From assembly GCF_014851765.1 (NCBI RefSeq), contig NZ_JACVAI010000001.1, positions 1,116,001 to 1,180,000 of the forward strand: a stretch of 64,000 bases of DNA, in the 5' to 3' direction. The stretch's first letter is position 1; every line of letters starts with the position of its first letter. Under the pieces are notes generated by a model. The model worked only from the letters and a program-made list of their open reading frames with translations, was not told the origin of the DNA and did not search any database. Positions 8,519-17,286 of the stretch are shown here, one piece after another. The DNA comes from Pseudomonas sp. PDM04. Lineage in GTDB: Bacteria; Pseudomonadota; Gammaproteobacteria; Pseudomonadales; Pseudomonadaceae. The translations under genes and the position numbers were made by a program.

Positions 8519-11035
8519 TCAGTGACCGGTGCCCGAATGCCCGCCCGCATGCCCGGCGCCCTGCCCCGCGCCTTTGCCCGCCTCACCCTGGCGCCCCCCT
8601 TCGGCGTCGTGACTGGCCTTATCGGCCTCGACCCTGGCCTTTTGCGCTTCTTTACCCAGTTGATCGATGGTCGCCAGGTTGCTTTTGCGCACGCTGTCGA
8701 CGAAGCCTTGGAACGGCAGGTCGGTCACCCCCACCAGGCCAAAGTGACCGTTCTCGCCATCCAGCAGTCGGCCGGTCACCGGTTGATCGAGGTACTGGAA
8801 CCAGTGCACACCGACAATCGACGGCTCGCTCAGGGCCTGTTTCAGGAAGTTCGCGTAGGCCGGCCCACGGTCCTCTTCCCTGGCCAGTTGGGTCACGCCG
8901 CCCCAGAACGGGCCGCGATCGGCCGAGCCGAAGTTGAACTCGGTGATCAGCACCGGCTTGTCGAGGCTGCGCAGGCTGGCGAAGTCGTAACCGTCCTGCG
9001 GTTGCAGGGTGTACATGTTGAAGCTCAGCACGTCGCAATACCGGGCGCAGGACGCCACCGCTTCCGGGGTGCTGACGGCAAAGCGACCGCCCAGCAACAG
9101 CTGGTTCGGGGCATGCCACTTGAGCGAGTCGGAGAGGGTCTTGAAGTAGGTATCGGCGAACACCTGCTGGAAGTATTTGAAGTCGTTCTCGATTTCCGGG
9201 TGTTCAGCGCTCGGCAGTGGCGGGACGAAACCGGGGTCTTCCATCAATTCCCAGGCGGGCAGGTCAATGCCCCAGGCCTTGGAAAGGCCCGCCTGATTGC
9301 GGTACTTGTCGCGCAATTGCTTGAGGAACGCACGTTTGGCCGGGACATCGGTGGTCAGTTTCAACGTGCCATAAGCCAGCGCGTAGCGGGCTTTCGGGTC
9401 GTCGCCGGCGCCAGGGCCGGCCCAGGCCAGTTCGTTGTCGGCGAAATAACCGATCAGCCACGGATCGTCGCGATGATCGCGGGCGGCGATGGCCACGGCA
9501 CGTTCGGTGGCCATGGCAAAGCGCGGATCGAACGGGTCGGGCATGCCACCCCACCAGTCGGCACCGGTGCTGATGCTGGCGTAATCGCCGACGATGGACA
9601 GCGGTAATGTGTAGGGCATGCGATCGGCGCTGGCCAACGCCGGGGCGCTCCAGTTGCCAAGGGTGTTGAAGCCCCAGGCCTGCAGGCGGTCCAGGGTATG
9701 GCTGGCCCAACGTTGCTCGTCGATCACTGCCGTGCACGGCTCGGCGGGTTTGTGCTCTAGCGCTTTCGCAGCGGTAGCGTCCTCGGCAGCGGTCTGGGCG
9801 GCTTCGGCGACACCGGCTTCGGGGGTGGACGGGACGACTGGCGGTTCGGCCGCTTTGTCGCTGGTCGCGGCAACTGCGTCGGCCTTGGCGGCTTCGGCGA
9901 CCCCGGCCCGGGTTTCGTTGACCGGCACGCAAGGGTTGCCGTAGAGACGTTGCAGGTTGGCGCCATAGAAGTCGTACCAGCGACCGGCGTTATAGCCACG
10001 GCCCTGATCGGCGCCATTGCCGCCCCGGTTGTCGCTTTCGCCGTAATGGCTGGCCAGCGGTTCGTCGGGTGTGGGCAGTGATTCGAACATCCACTCGCGG
10101 CCGGCGACGTAAGTCGGGTTGACGTCCGGGGCGACGGTATTGACCCCCAGCGAATAGAATGGATGCCCCTCGGGTGTCACCAGGTACCAGCGGCCGTCAC
10201 GCTTTTCACTGCGGAAAAAGCCGCTGGCCTTGAAGGTCGGGCCCTGGGTCCAGCCGCCGAATTTGTCCAGGGACGCCTTGTGGCGCTCGGCCAGCCAGGT
10301 TTTCGTTTGCTGTTGTTCCTTGGCGATGGCGCCCTTGAGCTGCTCGTCGCTGCTGACCTTCTCCGGCCACCGGGCCCGGGTCGATTGACCGTAGGTATCG
10401 ACCAGGCCGCCATAGACCGCGCGGGTCACGGCCTCGCCCTCCTGCACACCGAAGCGCTCCAGCAGAATGCTCTGAGCGGCCTTGGGCTGATCCATCGACA
10501 GGCTCACCGACACCACTTGGCTGCGATCCAGCTCGCCAGCGCTGCTGGCCAGCAATATGCGCTGACCGTCAACGGTCATCGGCATCGGCGGGCCGGCCTT
10601 CATGCCCAGGCTCAACGGCGTACTGGGCTGCAGCGGCACCAGCAGCGTCTGCGCGGGGCCAGCCGGCAGGTCGACGCGACTGACCAGCGTCTTGCCATCG
10701 TTGCTCTGGATTTTCACGTAGAGGGTCACGGCCCAATTCATCGCACTCTGGATCCGCAGGCTCATCATGCCCGACTGCGACCAATCCCAGGCGCCGGTTT
10801 GCGGGGTCAGGCGCAGGGTCGGTTGCGCCACCGGATTGAACGTCACCCGGCGCAGCACTTCGCCTTCGGCCGTCTGCTCGGCATTCGATTGCGGCAGGCT
10901 GGCGTCCTGAGTCGCCACCTGGACCACGTCGGCGGGGCGGACAAAGTTGAACAGCGTCTGCTGGCCGGCGGGCGCCGCCCATACGGGGGCTGCGAAGAAC
11001 ACGGCAAGAACAGCGGGCAACGAACGGCGGATCAT
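8519..11035 (-). CDS. Exported glycoside hydrolase related to GH50 agarases
   Basis: An 838-residue protein with a signal peptide (MIRRSLPAVLAVFFAAPVWA). An N-terminal beta-rich domain is followed by a TIM-barrel glycosidase part with segments FYSLGVNTVAPDVNPTYV, GFNTLGNWSAPAL and FADNELAW. The likely acid/base Glu is 535 (in DNE) and the nucleophile Glu 699 (in ITEFNFG), as in clan GH-A. This pattern fits the GH50 agarase group, but agar is an unlikely substrate for a soil pseudomonad, so the glycan is unknown. Residues about 374-434 form an Ala/Glu/Pro-rich insert, and the C-terminus is Gly/His-rich. The ATG at 11035 is chosen over the much longer open frame because of the signal peptide and the AGGGAGA upstream. 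Confidence 0.8.
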   Translation of the reverse strand: MIRRSLPAVLAVFFAAPVWAAPAGQQTLFNFVRPADVVQVATQDASLPQSNAEQTAEGEVLRRVTFNPVAQPTLRLTPQTGAWDWSQSGMMSLRIQSAMNWAVTLYVKIQSNDGKTLVSRVDLPAGPAQTLLVPLQPSTPLSLGMKAGPPMPMTVDGQRILLASSAGELDRSQVVSVSLSMDQPKAAQSILLERFGVQEGEAVTRAVYGGLVDTYGQSTRARWPEKVSSDEQLKGAIAKEQQQTKTWLAERHKASLDKFGGWTQGPTFKASGFFRSEKRDGRWYLVTPEGHPFYSLGVNTVAPDVNPTYVAGREWMFESLPTPDEPLASHYGESDNRGGNGADQGRGYNAGRWYDFYGANLQRLYGNPCVPVNETRAGVAEAAKADAVAATSDKAAEPPVVPSTPEAGVAEAAQTAAEDATAAKALEHKPAEPCTAVIDEQRWASHTLDRLQAWGFNTLGNWSAPALASADRMPYTLPLSIVGDYASISTGADWWGGMPDPFDPRFAMATERAVAIAARDHRDDPWLIGYFADNELAWAGPGAGDDPKARYALAYGTLKLTTDVPAKRAFLKQLRDKYRNQAGLSKAWGIDLPAWELMEDPGFVPPLPSAEHPEIENDFKYFQQVFADTYFKTLSDSLKWHAPNQLLLGGRFAVSTPEAVASCARYCDVLSFNMYTLQPQDGYDFASLRSLDKPVLITEFNFGSADRGPFWGGVTQLAREEDRGPAYANFLKQALSEPSIVGVHWFQYLDQPVTGRLLDGENGHFGLVGVTDLPFQGFVDSVRKSNLATIDQLGKEAQKARVEADKASHDAEGGRQGEAGKGAGQGAGHAGGHSGTGH

Positions 11036-11130
11036 AAGAACGAAGTTCTCCCTAACGACCAATGATGGCCAATGGAAACGCGATGACAGAAAGATAGACA
11101 ACACGATGGGCAGAATGGCCCATCGTTGCC

Positions 11131-13275
11131 TCAGGAAATTTCTCGGCGGAAGGGTGGCAACGCATTGAGAATGGCCTTGCCATAGCGCTGCGTCACCAGG
11201 CGCCGGTCGAGCAAGGTGATGATGCCGCGATCCTCTTCGGTACGCAGCAGGCGGCCGCAGGCCTGGACCAGCTTCAGCGAGGCGTCGGGCACCGAGATTT
11301 CCATGAACGGATTGCCGCCCCGGGCCTCGATCCATTCGGACAACGCGGCTTCGACCGGGTCGTCGGGCACCGAGAACGGGATCTTGGCGATGATCACGTG
11401 TTCGCAATACGCGCCGGGCAGGTCGACCCCCTCGGCGAAGCTCGCCAGGCCGAACAGCACGCTGGCATCGCCACCATCGACCCGCGCCTTGTGCTTGTTC
11501 AGGGTTTCCTGCTTCGACAGGTTGCCCTGAATGAACACCTGCTTGCGCCAGTCGCGGTCAAGGCCGTCGAACACGTCCTGCATCTGCTTGCGCGAGGAAA
11601 ACAGCACCAGCGTGCCGCGCGAACCTTCCACCAGTTCCGGCAGGTCGCGAATGATCGCCGCCGTGTGCGCCGCCGCATCCCGGGGATCGGCGTTCAGGTT
11701 CGGCACCCGCAGTACACCGGCGTCGGCGTGGTGGAACGGGCTGGGGACCACGGCCGTCACGGCTTTTTTCGGCAGGCCGGCGCGCATGCGAAAGCGGTCG
11801 AAGGTGCCCAGCGCGGTCAGGGTCGCCGAGGTCACCAGGCAGCCGTAAGCCACGTTCCACAGGTTGCGCCGCAGCATTTCCGCCGCAAGGATCGGGCTGG
11901 CATTGACCTCGATGTCGAACAGCGAGCCACTTTCGGCCAGGGTCAGCCAGCGCGCCATGGGCGGGTTGTCTTCCGGGTCCTCGACCGTGAACGCGGTCCA
12001 CAACTCCCAGTTGCCCGAGGAACGGGACAACAGGCTGCCGAACAACGGGTACCACTCTTCAGCCTGATTGCTGGCGATGCCGATATTGACCTCGCCGTCC
12101 ATGCCTTCCTTGAGCAGGTCGGTCAGGCGGGTGAACAGGTCGGTGAGCCGGGCAAAGCCTTTTTTCAGCTCGATGCCCATCTCGCGCATGTGCTCGGGAA
12201 TCACCCCGCCGACGAATCGATGGCGCGGCCGCTCGCGACCCTCGACGTCTTCGCCGGGCTTGAAGTCGGCGACCTGCTCGCAGGCACTGAACATGAATTG
12301 CTGCTGGGACTTGATCTCCCGCGCCAGCTCCGGCACCTGCTCGATCAACTTGCCCAGGTCGCCCGGCAACGGATGCTGGGCCAGCAGCTTGGTGAGGTTC
12401 TTGGCGGTGGTTTCCAGCCAGTCGGCGGTGGAGCGCAGACGCGTGTAGTGGGCGAAATGGCCGATGGCCTTGTCCGGCAGGTGGTGACCTTCGTCGAACA
12501 CGTAGACGGTGTCGCGCGGGTCAGGCAGCACGGCGCCGCCGCCCAGGGCCAGGTCGGCCAGGACCATGTCGTGGTTGGTGACGATCACGTCGACCTTGCC
12601 CATGCCTTCGCGAGCCTTGTAGAAGGCGCACTGGCCGAAATTGGGGCAATGGCGGTTGGTGCACTGGCTGTGATCGGTGGTCAGGCGCGCCCAGTCGGCA
12701 TCCTCCAGGGCATTGGGCCAACTGTCGCGGTCGCCGTCCCATTTATTGCCGGCGAGCTTCTCGATCATGCTGGTGAACAGTTTCTGACTGGCTTCATCGA
12801 CCTCGATCTTGAAGCCTTCTTCCTCGAACAGCTGCGCCGTGGCGGTTTGCGCGTGGCCTTCCTGGAGCAACATGTCGAGCTTGGACAGGCACATGTAGCG
12901 GCCCCGTCCCTTGGCCAGGGCAAAACTGAAGTTCAGCCCGCTGTTGCGCATCAGGTCGGGCAGGTCCTTGTAGACGATCTGCTCCTGCAGGGCCACGGTC
13001 GCGGTGGCGATCACCAGGCGTTTGCCGGCCGCCTTGGCGGTCGGGATCGCTGCCAGGCTGTAGGCCACGGTCTTGCCGGTACCGGTGCCGGCCTCCACCG
13101 CAACTATCGCGGGCTCGCCACTGCGCCGGCCTTCATCGTCGGTATCGATGTCGCCCAGGACCTTGGCGACCTCGGCGATCATCAGGCGTTGGCCGTAGCG
13201 CGGCTTGAGGCTCTTGGCTTCGAGAAAACGCGAGTAGGCGCCCTGGATCGTGGTTTTGAGTTCAGTGCTGATCAT
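11131..13275 (-). CDS. dinG: ATP-dependent DNA helicase DinG (iron-sulfur XPD-like)
   Basis: A 714-residue 5'-3' superfamily 2 helicase that unwinds R-loops, D-loops and damaged forks. Walker A is EAGTGTGKTVAYSL (residue 62 onward). The DEAH-type box is VFDEGHHLPD. Cysteines in YMCLSKLDM, SQCTNRHCPNFGQCAFY are the expected 4Fe-4S ligands between the motor motifs. The C-terminal motifs include VLFSSRKQMQ and QACGRLLRTEEDRG. A CTG-N10-CAG LexA-like box lies 23-38 bases upstream, in line with a damage-inducible gene. It is divergent from the CopD-like gene. Confidence 0.95.
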   Translation of the reverse strand: MISTELKTTIQGAYSRFLEAKSLKPRYGQRLMIAEVAKVLGDIDTDDEGRRSGEPAIVAVEAGTGTGKTVAYSLAAIPTAKAAGKRLVIATATVALQEQIVYKDLPDLMRNSGLNFSFALAKGRGRYMCLSKLDMLLQEGHAQTATAQLFEEEGFKIEVDEASQKLFTSMIEKLAGNKWDGDRDSWPNALEDADWARLTTDHSQCTNRHCPNFGQCAFYKAREGMGKVDVIVTNHDMVLADLALGGGAVLPDPRDTVYVFDEGHHLPDKAIGHFAHYTRLRSTADWLETTAKNLTKLLAQHPLPGDLGKLIEQVPELAREIKSQQQFMFSACEQVADFKPGEDVEGRERPRHRFVGGVIPEHMREMGIELKKGFARLTDLFTRLTDLLKEGMDGEVNIGIASNQAEEWYPLFGSLLSRSSGNWELWTAFTVEDPEDNPPMARWLTLAESGSLFDIEVNASPILAAEMLRRNLWNVAYGCLVTSATLTALGTFDRFRMRAGLPKKAVTAVVPSPFHHADAGVLRVPNLNADPRDAAAHTAAIIRDLPELVEGSRGTLVLFSSRKQMQDVFDGLDRDWRKQVFIQGNLSKQETLNKHKARVDGGDASVLFGLASFAEGVDLPGAYCEHVIIAKIPFSVPDDPVEAALSEWIEARGGNPFMEISVPDASLKLVQACGRLLRTEEDRGIITLLDRRLVTQRYGKAILNALPPFRREIS

Positions 13276-13297
13276 GTATTGTCGGGCGCAAAAAACG

Positions 13298-13313
13298 CTG
13301 GATAAATTTTCAG
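13298..13313 (-). promoter_or_regulatory. Putative LexA box upstream of dinG
   Basis: The + strand reads CTGGATAAATTTTCAG, a CTG-N10-CAG element with an AT-rich core, 23-38 bases before the dinG start. It also sits in the promoter region of the divergent CopD-like gene. The match is less perfect than the boxes before dinB and recA. Confidence 0.6.
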
Positions 13314-13371
13314 TGGTTTTGGGGGGCTATCATACCCCGCTAATTAATCCTGCGCAGAACGGAGTACCTCA

Positions 13372-13836
13372 ATGACACCTTTCAGTCTCGTTTATACCCT
13401 GCATGTCCTGTCCGCCCTGGTGTGGGTCGGCGGCATGTTCTTCGCCTGGATGGTGCTGCGCCCGGCGGCGATCAAAGCCCTGGAAGGACCCGCCCGGCTG
13501 AAGCTGTGGGTAGAAGTGTTTCAAGGTTTTTTCCGCTGGGTCTGGGTAGCCGTGGTGCTGTTGCCGATCAGCGGCGTGGGCATGATTCACCTGCAATACA
13601 GCGGTTTCGAGAGCGCGCCGCGCTACGTGCAGATCATGATGGGCTTGTACCTGGTGATGACCGCCCTGTTCATCCGCATCCAGGCGTTGCTGTTGCCGGA
13701 GTTGCGCACGGCCGTCGGCGCGCAGGATTGGCCGGTGGGGGCTGCGGTCCTGGGGAGAATTCGCAGGCTGGTGGGAATCAACCTGATGGTCGGGCTGGTG
13801 CTGGTGGCGATGGCGGCGGCCCGGCCGACCTTTTAA
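13372..13836 (+). CDS. CopD-family integral membrane protein
   Basis: A 154-residue protein with four hydrophobic segments (roughly 5-27, 48-72, 80-105 and 130-152). The start TLHVLSALVWVGGMFFAWMVLRP is typical of the CopD/copper-resistance membrane domain, with a histidine in the first helix. Some members are linked with copper handling, others are unknown; no copper gene is adjacent, so the role is open. AACGGAGTACCTC upstream gives a GGAG ribosome site. Confidence 0.82.
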   Translation: MTPFSLVYTLHVLSALVWVGGMFFAWMVLRPAAIKALEGPARLKLWVEVFQGFFRWVWVAVVLLPISGVGMIHLQYSGFESAPRYVQIMMGLYLVMTALFIRIQALLLPELRTAVGAQDWPVGAAVLGRIRRLVGINLMVGLVLVAMAAARPTF

Positions 13837-13839
13837 GCG

Positions 13840-13885
13840 CCTCGCGAGCAGGCTCGCTCCCACAGGAGCGGGCTTGCTCGCGATG
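13840..13885. repeat. REPIN: two close inverted REP copies
   Basis: CTCGCGAGCAGGCTCGCTCCCAC is followed at once by GGAGCGGGCTTGCTCGCGATGG on the other strand, between two convergent genes. Confidence 0.8.
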
Positions 13886-13913
13886 GCAAGCGCCAGGCTC
13901 ACACAAACATCAC

Positions 13914-14672
13914 TTACAACCGCTGCACCGTCACCGCTCCGGCCGCGCCCGCAGGGCCTGGCTGACCATCGGCGCCGGGCTTGCCGCTCTTGCCGCCATC
14001 GGCCTTGTAGATCAGGCAGCCCTTGGCCTTGCCACCCGCCCCCGGCTTGCCGCCGGGACCGGCCAGGCCGCCAGCGCCACCTTCCACCTGGACCTTGATC
14101 TGCTCAGCCGGATAATCCTGCGGCACGGCCAGCCTGACCAGCGCCCCTGGCGCGCCCGGCTGTCCGTCGCTGCCGTTACTGCCATCGGCACCGCGACCGG
14201 CCTGACCCCAGGTGCAGCCCGGCGCCTGGCCATTGGCGCCATCAAGCCCGACAAAACCCGGCGCCCCGGCACCGCCGCGTGCATCGACCGACAGCAGCGG
14301 CGCTGTCAGCGCCTTGATCTGCAAATTCAGGTTACGCCCCGCACGGGCAGCTTTGAGGTAGGTGCCCGGCGCCCCCCGAGCAGTGATCTGGCTGCCTTCG
14401 GACAACTCGGCGCGATTGACCTTCAATTCCAGGGCATTTTCACTGGGAACGATGGCGATCCGCGCCTCACGCCCCAGGTGCAGCTCACCCACACTGACTT
14501 CGGTCACATTCGGAGGAATCAGCAACGTGCCGTAATCGGCCACTTCCAGGCGCTCCAGTTGCAAGGTACTGGTGGCGTTGGGCAGGCGCATCAGGGAGTT
14601 GGTTTCGACGCTGACCACCTGGGCACAGGCGAACGGGCTGACAAGGGCGGCGAGCAGACAGAGTTTACGCAT
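13914..14672 (-). CDS. Secreted glycine-rich collagen-like protein
   Basis: A 252-residue protein with a signal peptide (MRKLCLLAALVSPFACAQ). The first half (to about residue 115) is beta-rich with repeats on motifs such as LQLERLEVADYGTLLIPPNVTEV. The second half is rich in GxP/GxxG units (GAPGFVGLDGANGQAPG, GQPGAPGA, GKSGKPGADGQPGPAGAAGA), resembling collagen-type Gly-X-Y stretches, with one cysteine in each of two segments. It is probably a surface or periplasmic protein of unknown function. The ATG at 14672 overlaps the 3' end of the upstream DUF1145 gene by 8 bases, so the two are likely co-transcribed. Confidence 0.75.
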   Translation of the reverse strand: MRKLCLLAALVSPFACAQVVSVETNSLMRLPNATSTLQLERLEVADYGTLLIPPNVTEVSVGELHLGREARIAIVPSENALELKVNRAELSEGSQITARGAPGTYLKAARAGRNLNLQIKALTAPLLSVDARGGAGAPGFVGLDGANGQAPGCTWGQAGRGADGSNGSDGQPGAPGALVRLAVPQDYPAEQIKVQVEGGAGGLAGPGGKPGAGGKAKGCLIYKADGGKSGKPGADGQPGPAGAAGAVTVQRL

Positions 14673-14943
14673 GGGAAGCCTTAGGTTCGGCGGGAGCTGG
14701 AAGGGTTTGCAGGTGGAAAACACCAAAAAGGACAATCTTCAGGCGATCTCGCCAAGGGTGGGCACGTCCCCGCAGGCTGCGAAAGCAGAACACCGCCTCG
14801 AGCAGATGAAGGACCGCCAGCAAGCCACCGGCCAGACTGACCAGCAGGTGCAGCGGATAGACAAAGGGTGTCATCAGATTGACCAGCACCACCGCCCAGA
14901 ACAGCAGGGTCAACAGCTTGCCCAGCCCCCAAACCGCCTTCAT
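14665..14943 (-). CDS. DUF1145-family small membrane protein
   Basis: A 92-residue protein with two hydrophobic helices (about 8-29 and 31-55) and a positively charged tail (FRSLRGRAHPWRDRLKIVLFG), matching DUF1145 proteins of gamma-proteobacteria. No function is established. It is the first gene of a two-gene unit with the collagen-like protein and overlaps its start. Confidence 0.8.
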   Translation of the reverse strand: MKAVWGLGKLLTLLFWAVVLVNLMTPFVYPLHLLVSLAGGLLAVLHLLEAVFCFRSLRGRAHPWRDRLKIVLFGVFHLQTLPAPAEPKASHA

Positions 14944-15090
14944 ACGCTCCCCCGATGAGAATTATTCTTTTGCGCACAGTAACGGCTTCCACGCGGGATA
15001 AGCCAGAGGGCAACGGAAAATTCTTCATGAAGATTTTCAAATCGCCGTCGAATCGCCCGTAGGAACGATCCGACGGCTCTACCACGGGGC

Positions 15091-15810
15091 TCAGCGATTG
15101 AGGTGCAACTCCACACGGCGATTTTTCGCCCGGCCTTCCTCTGTTTCATTGTCGGCCACCGGCTCGCTTTCGCCACGGCCTTCGCTGGTGATCTTGTTCG
15201 GCGCCACGTGCATGCCCAGCAGATAGGCCGCCACGCTGCTGGCCCTGCGCTCCGAGAGTGCCTGGTTATAGGCGTCCGAACCTTTGCTGTCGGTATGACC
15301 GATGACCTTGATGCTCGTCACGTCCGGGCTCTGCAACCGGGGCATGACTTCGTCCAGCTGGCTCTGCGCCGCCGGCGTCAGGTCGGATTTGTCGAAGGCG
15401 AACAACACGGCGCCGGCATCACTGAGGGTGATGACCTCGACAGGTGCGGGTTCGGCGGGCTTCGCGCTGGCCGGGTACTGCGGCAGCGGGCAACCATGAT
15501 GCTCGACAGGTGTGTTGGCCGGCGTATCGGGGCAGCGATCGCGTCGATCGAAAATGCCATCGTCGTCTTCGTCACCATCCTGGGCGTAGCAGATCAGGCC
15601 GCCGGTCAGGATGCCGAGCGCCGCACCACCGGCCGCCCACCCGCCACTTTCCATGGCGCCCAGGCCGCCACCGACCAGCCCGCCGATGACGCTGCAGATC
15701 GGCCAGGTTCGTTGGTTGAGAGGGGCAGTGCCATCGCTGTGAGTGGCGCAACCGGTCAATACGCTGCTCAGCAGCACAACCGGCAAGACGGTCCGAATGA
15801 GTACGCTCAT
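15091..15810 (-). CDS. OmpA-family lipoprotein with thrombospondin type-3-like calcium motif (copy 1)
   Basis: A 239-residue lipoprotein with lipobox LTGC at residue 21. A glycine-rich hydrophobic segment (about 40-75) is followed by an acidic DGDEDDDGIFDRRDRCPDT motif near residue 80, like a thrombospondin type-3 calcium repeat. A complete OmpA/MotB domain (about 125-239) has IKVIGHTDSKGSDAYNQALSERRA and NRRVELHLNR. It should anchor to peptidoglycan. AGGAG lies 8 bases before the ATG. It is a clear paralogue of the adjacent gene at 15900-16595. Confidence 0.9.
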   Translation of the reverse strand: MSVLIRTVLPVVLLSSVLTGCATHSDGTAPLNQRTWPICSVIGGLVGGGLGAMESGGWAAGGAALGILTGGLICYAQDGDEDDDGIFDRRDRCPDTPANTPVEHHGCPLPQYPASAKPAEPAPVEVITLSDAGAVLFAFDKSDLTPAAQSQLDEVMPRLQSPDVTSIKVIGHTDSKGSDAYNQALSERRASSVAAYLLGMHVAPNKITSEGRGESEPVADNETEEGRAKNRRVELHLNR

Positions 15811-15899
15811 ATGGAAAGCTCCTGTGTTACCGGCCGATGCCGGCTACACAGGAGTAAAGACCCGCATCCGCGACTGCACAAGGCGCGGATGCGAGGGGT

Positions 15900-16595
15900 T
15901 CAGCGGTTGATTTTGATTTCCGTGCGACGGTTCTGTGCACGGCCGTCAGCGGTTTTGTTGTCGGCCACTGGCTGGCTTTCACCGGCACCGGACACCGACA
16001 CGAAGCTGCTGCGTGGCACACCGCTCTGGACGAGGTAGTCCACGACCGAATGGGCGCGACGATCCGACAGTTTCTGGTTGTAGGCATCGCTGCCCACGCT
16101 GTCGGTGTGGCCGGTCACGGTCAGTTGTGCGGTGGCGGATTCCTGTTTCAGACGCGTCGCGATTTTATTGAGGACGTCTTTGTCAGACGCGGTCAGCGTG
16201 GCTTTGTCGAACTGGAAGTGAACATCACGGATGACGATGGTTTCTTCCTTGACCACGACCACCTCTTCAACCACTGGCGCAGGCACAGGGGGTGGGCAAC
16301 CGTCGGCGTCGACTTTCACGCCTCTAGGCGTGCCGGGGCACTTGTCGCGGCTGTCCGGCACACCATCGCCGTCCTCGTCGCCATCACCGTGCACCCAGCA
16401 GTAGGCTGCCGCCGTACCGCCGACCAGCAACGCACCGTAACCTGCCCACGCCGAGCTCTCGGTCGCGCCGAGACCCGCACCCACAACACCGCCGACGGCC
16501 GCACAGGTCGGCCAGTCGGTTTTCTGCAAACCTGCGCAACCAGTCAACACACTGGTTAGCAGAACCAAGGGTAGTGCTGTCCGAACTATGCTCAT
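15900..16595 (-). CDS. OmpA-family lipoprotein with thrombospondin type-3-like calcium motif (copy 2)
   Basis: A 231-residue lipoprotein with the same plan as its neighbour: lipobox LTGC, a glycine-rich helix pair, an acidic GDGDEDGDGVPDSRDKCPGTP motif, a Pro/Val/Glu linker (PPPVPAPVVEEVVVVKEE) and an OmpA domain with LTVTGHTDSVGSDAYNQKLSDRRA and NRRTEIKINR. AGGAG lies 8 bases before the ATG. The tandem arrangement points to gene duplication; 89 bp separate the two. Binding of the outer membrane to peptidoglycan is the family role. Confidence 0.9.
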   Translation of the reverse strand: MSIVRTALPLVLLTSVLTGCAGLQKTDWPTCAAVGGVVGAGLGATESSAWAGYGALLVGGTAAAYCWVHGDGDEDGDGVPDSRDKCPGTPRGVKVDADGCPPPVPAPVVEEVVVVKEETIVIRDVHFQFDKATLTASDKDVLNKIATRLKQESATAQLTVTGHTDSVGSDAYNQKLSDRRAHSVVDYLVQSGVPRSSFVSVSGAGESQPVADNKTADGRAQNRRTEIKINR

Positions 16596-16784
16596 CTAGT
16601 TTTCTCCTGAAGGATCGGCTTAGAACCGATTCAGGGAGTAAAGACCCGAGTTTTAATCTCCGCCAGCAATAGGCCATTGCAGTTTTGTCCCGTGTTCGCG
16701 GGCAATCGGCCTGTGCGGTGCCAGAGCGCTCTATATCTGGACCTGTGGGCGCGCTAGTCTTGGCGCTCTGATTGAGGATCTTCG

Positions 16785-17282
16785 ATGACTGCAGCTATTT
16801 CTTCGCGCACGCCCCAGCAGGCGCTGGCCGCTTTGCTCGACCGTTACGCCCCGCCGCGCCTGTTGCTGATCGGCGCCAGCGAGTTCCCGGCGCTCGAGGC
16901 ATTCAGGCTCGCGCACCCGGACACCTGCGTGGCGCATGCCGCGCCGGGCCCCTTGCCGGCCGAGCTGGCGGCCCGTCGCTTTGACCTGGCGCTGGTGGTC
17001 GATTGCCTCGAACACCTGCCCAAGCGCGAGGGTCTGAACCTGCTAGGCGGCATTCGCAACCTCAATGCCAGTCGTCTTGCGGTGCTCGCGGACGTGCCGG
17101 CCAGCGGCTGGCAGGAAACCGATTTTTTCTCTCTGGCCCTGCAAGCCAGCGAACGCTTCCAGCGCGACGACCAGGTACTGACCCTGTTCACCTACGATCT
17201 GCTTGACTACAAACAAGTCCCCGACTGGCTCAACTCACGCTTCTGGGCCAATCCGGAAAACTTCGGGAAATATTGGTGGTAA
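16785..17282 (+). CDS. SAM-methyltransferase-like protein (DUF6231-like)
   Basis: A 165-residue cytoplasmic protein with a Rossmann-type start: [20 protein letters not shown] near residue 25 and [20 protein letters not shown] near residue 68 resemble motif I and motif IV of class I methyltransferases in a short form. No catalytic activity is known to me for this group. The gene ends only 4 bases before the YchJ-like gene, so the two are likely co-transcribed. Confidence 0.75.
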   Translation: MTAAISSRTPQQALAALLDRYAPPRLLLIGASEFPALEAFRLAHPDTCVAHAAPGPLPAELAARRFDLALVVDCLEHLPKREGLNLLGGIRNLNASRLAVLADVPASGWQETDFFSLALQASERFQRDDQVLTLFTYDLLDYKQVPDWLNSRFWANPENFGKYWW

Positions 17283-17286
17283 CGCA

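Noticed and set aside
11398..13305. 635-codon open frame opposite dinG
   Set aside because: It is a GC-rich shadow of dinG, with no known motif and a Q/A/G/R composition typical of antisense frames.
17203..17286. Upstream extension of the YchJ-like protein
   Set aside because: It overlaps the preceding gene by 80 bases and adds no family sequence.
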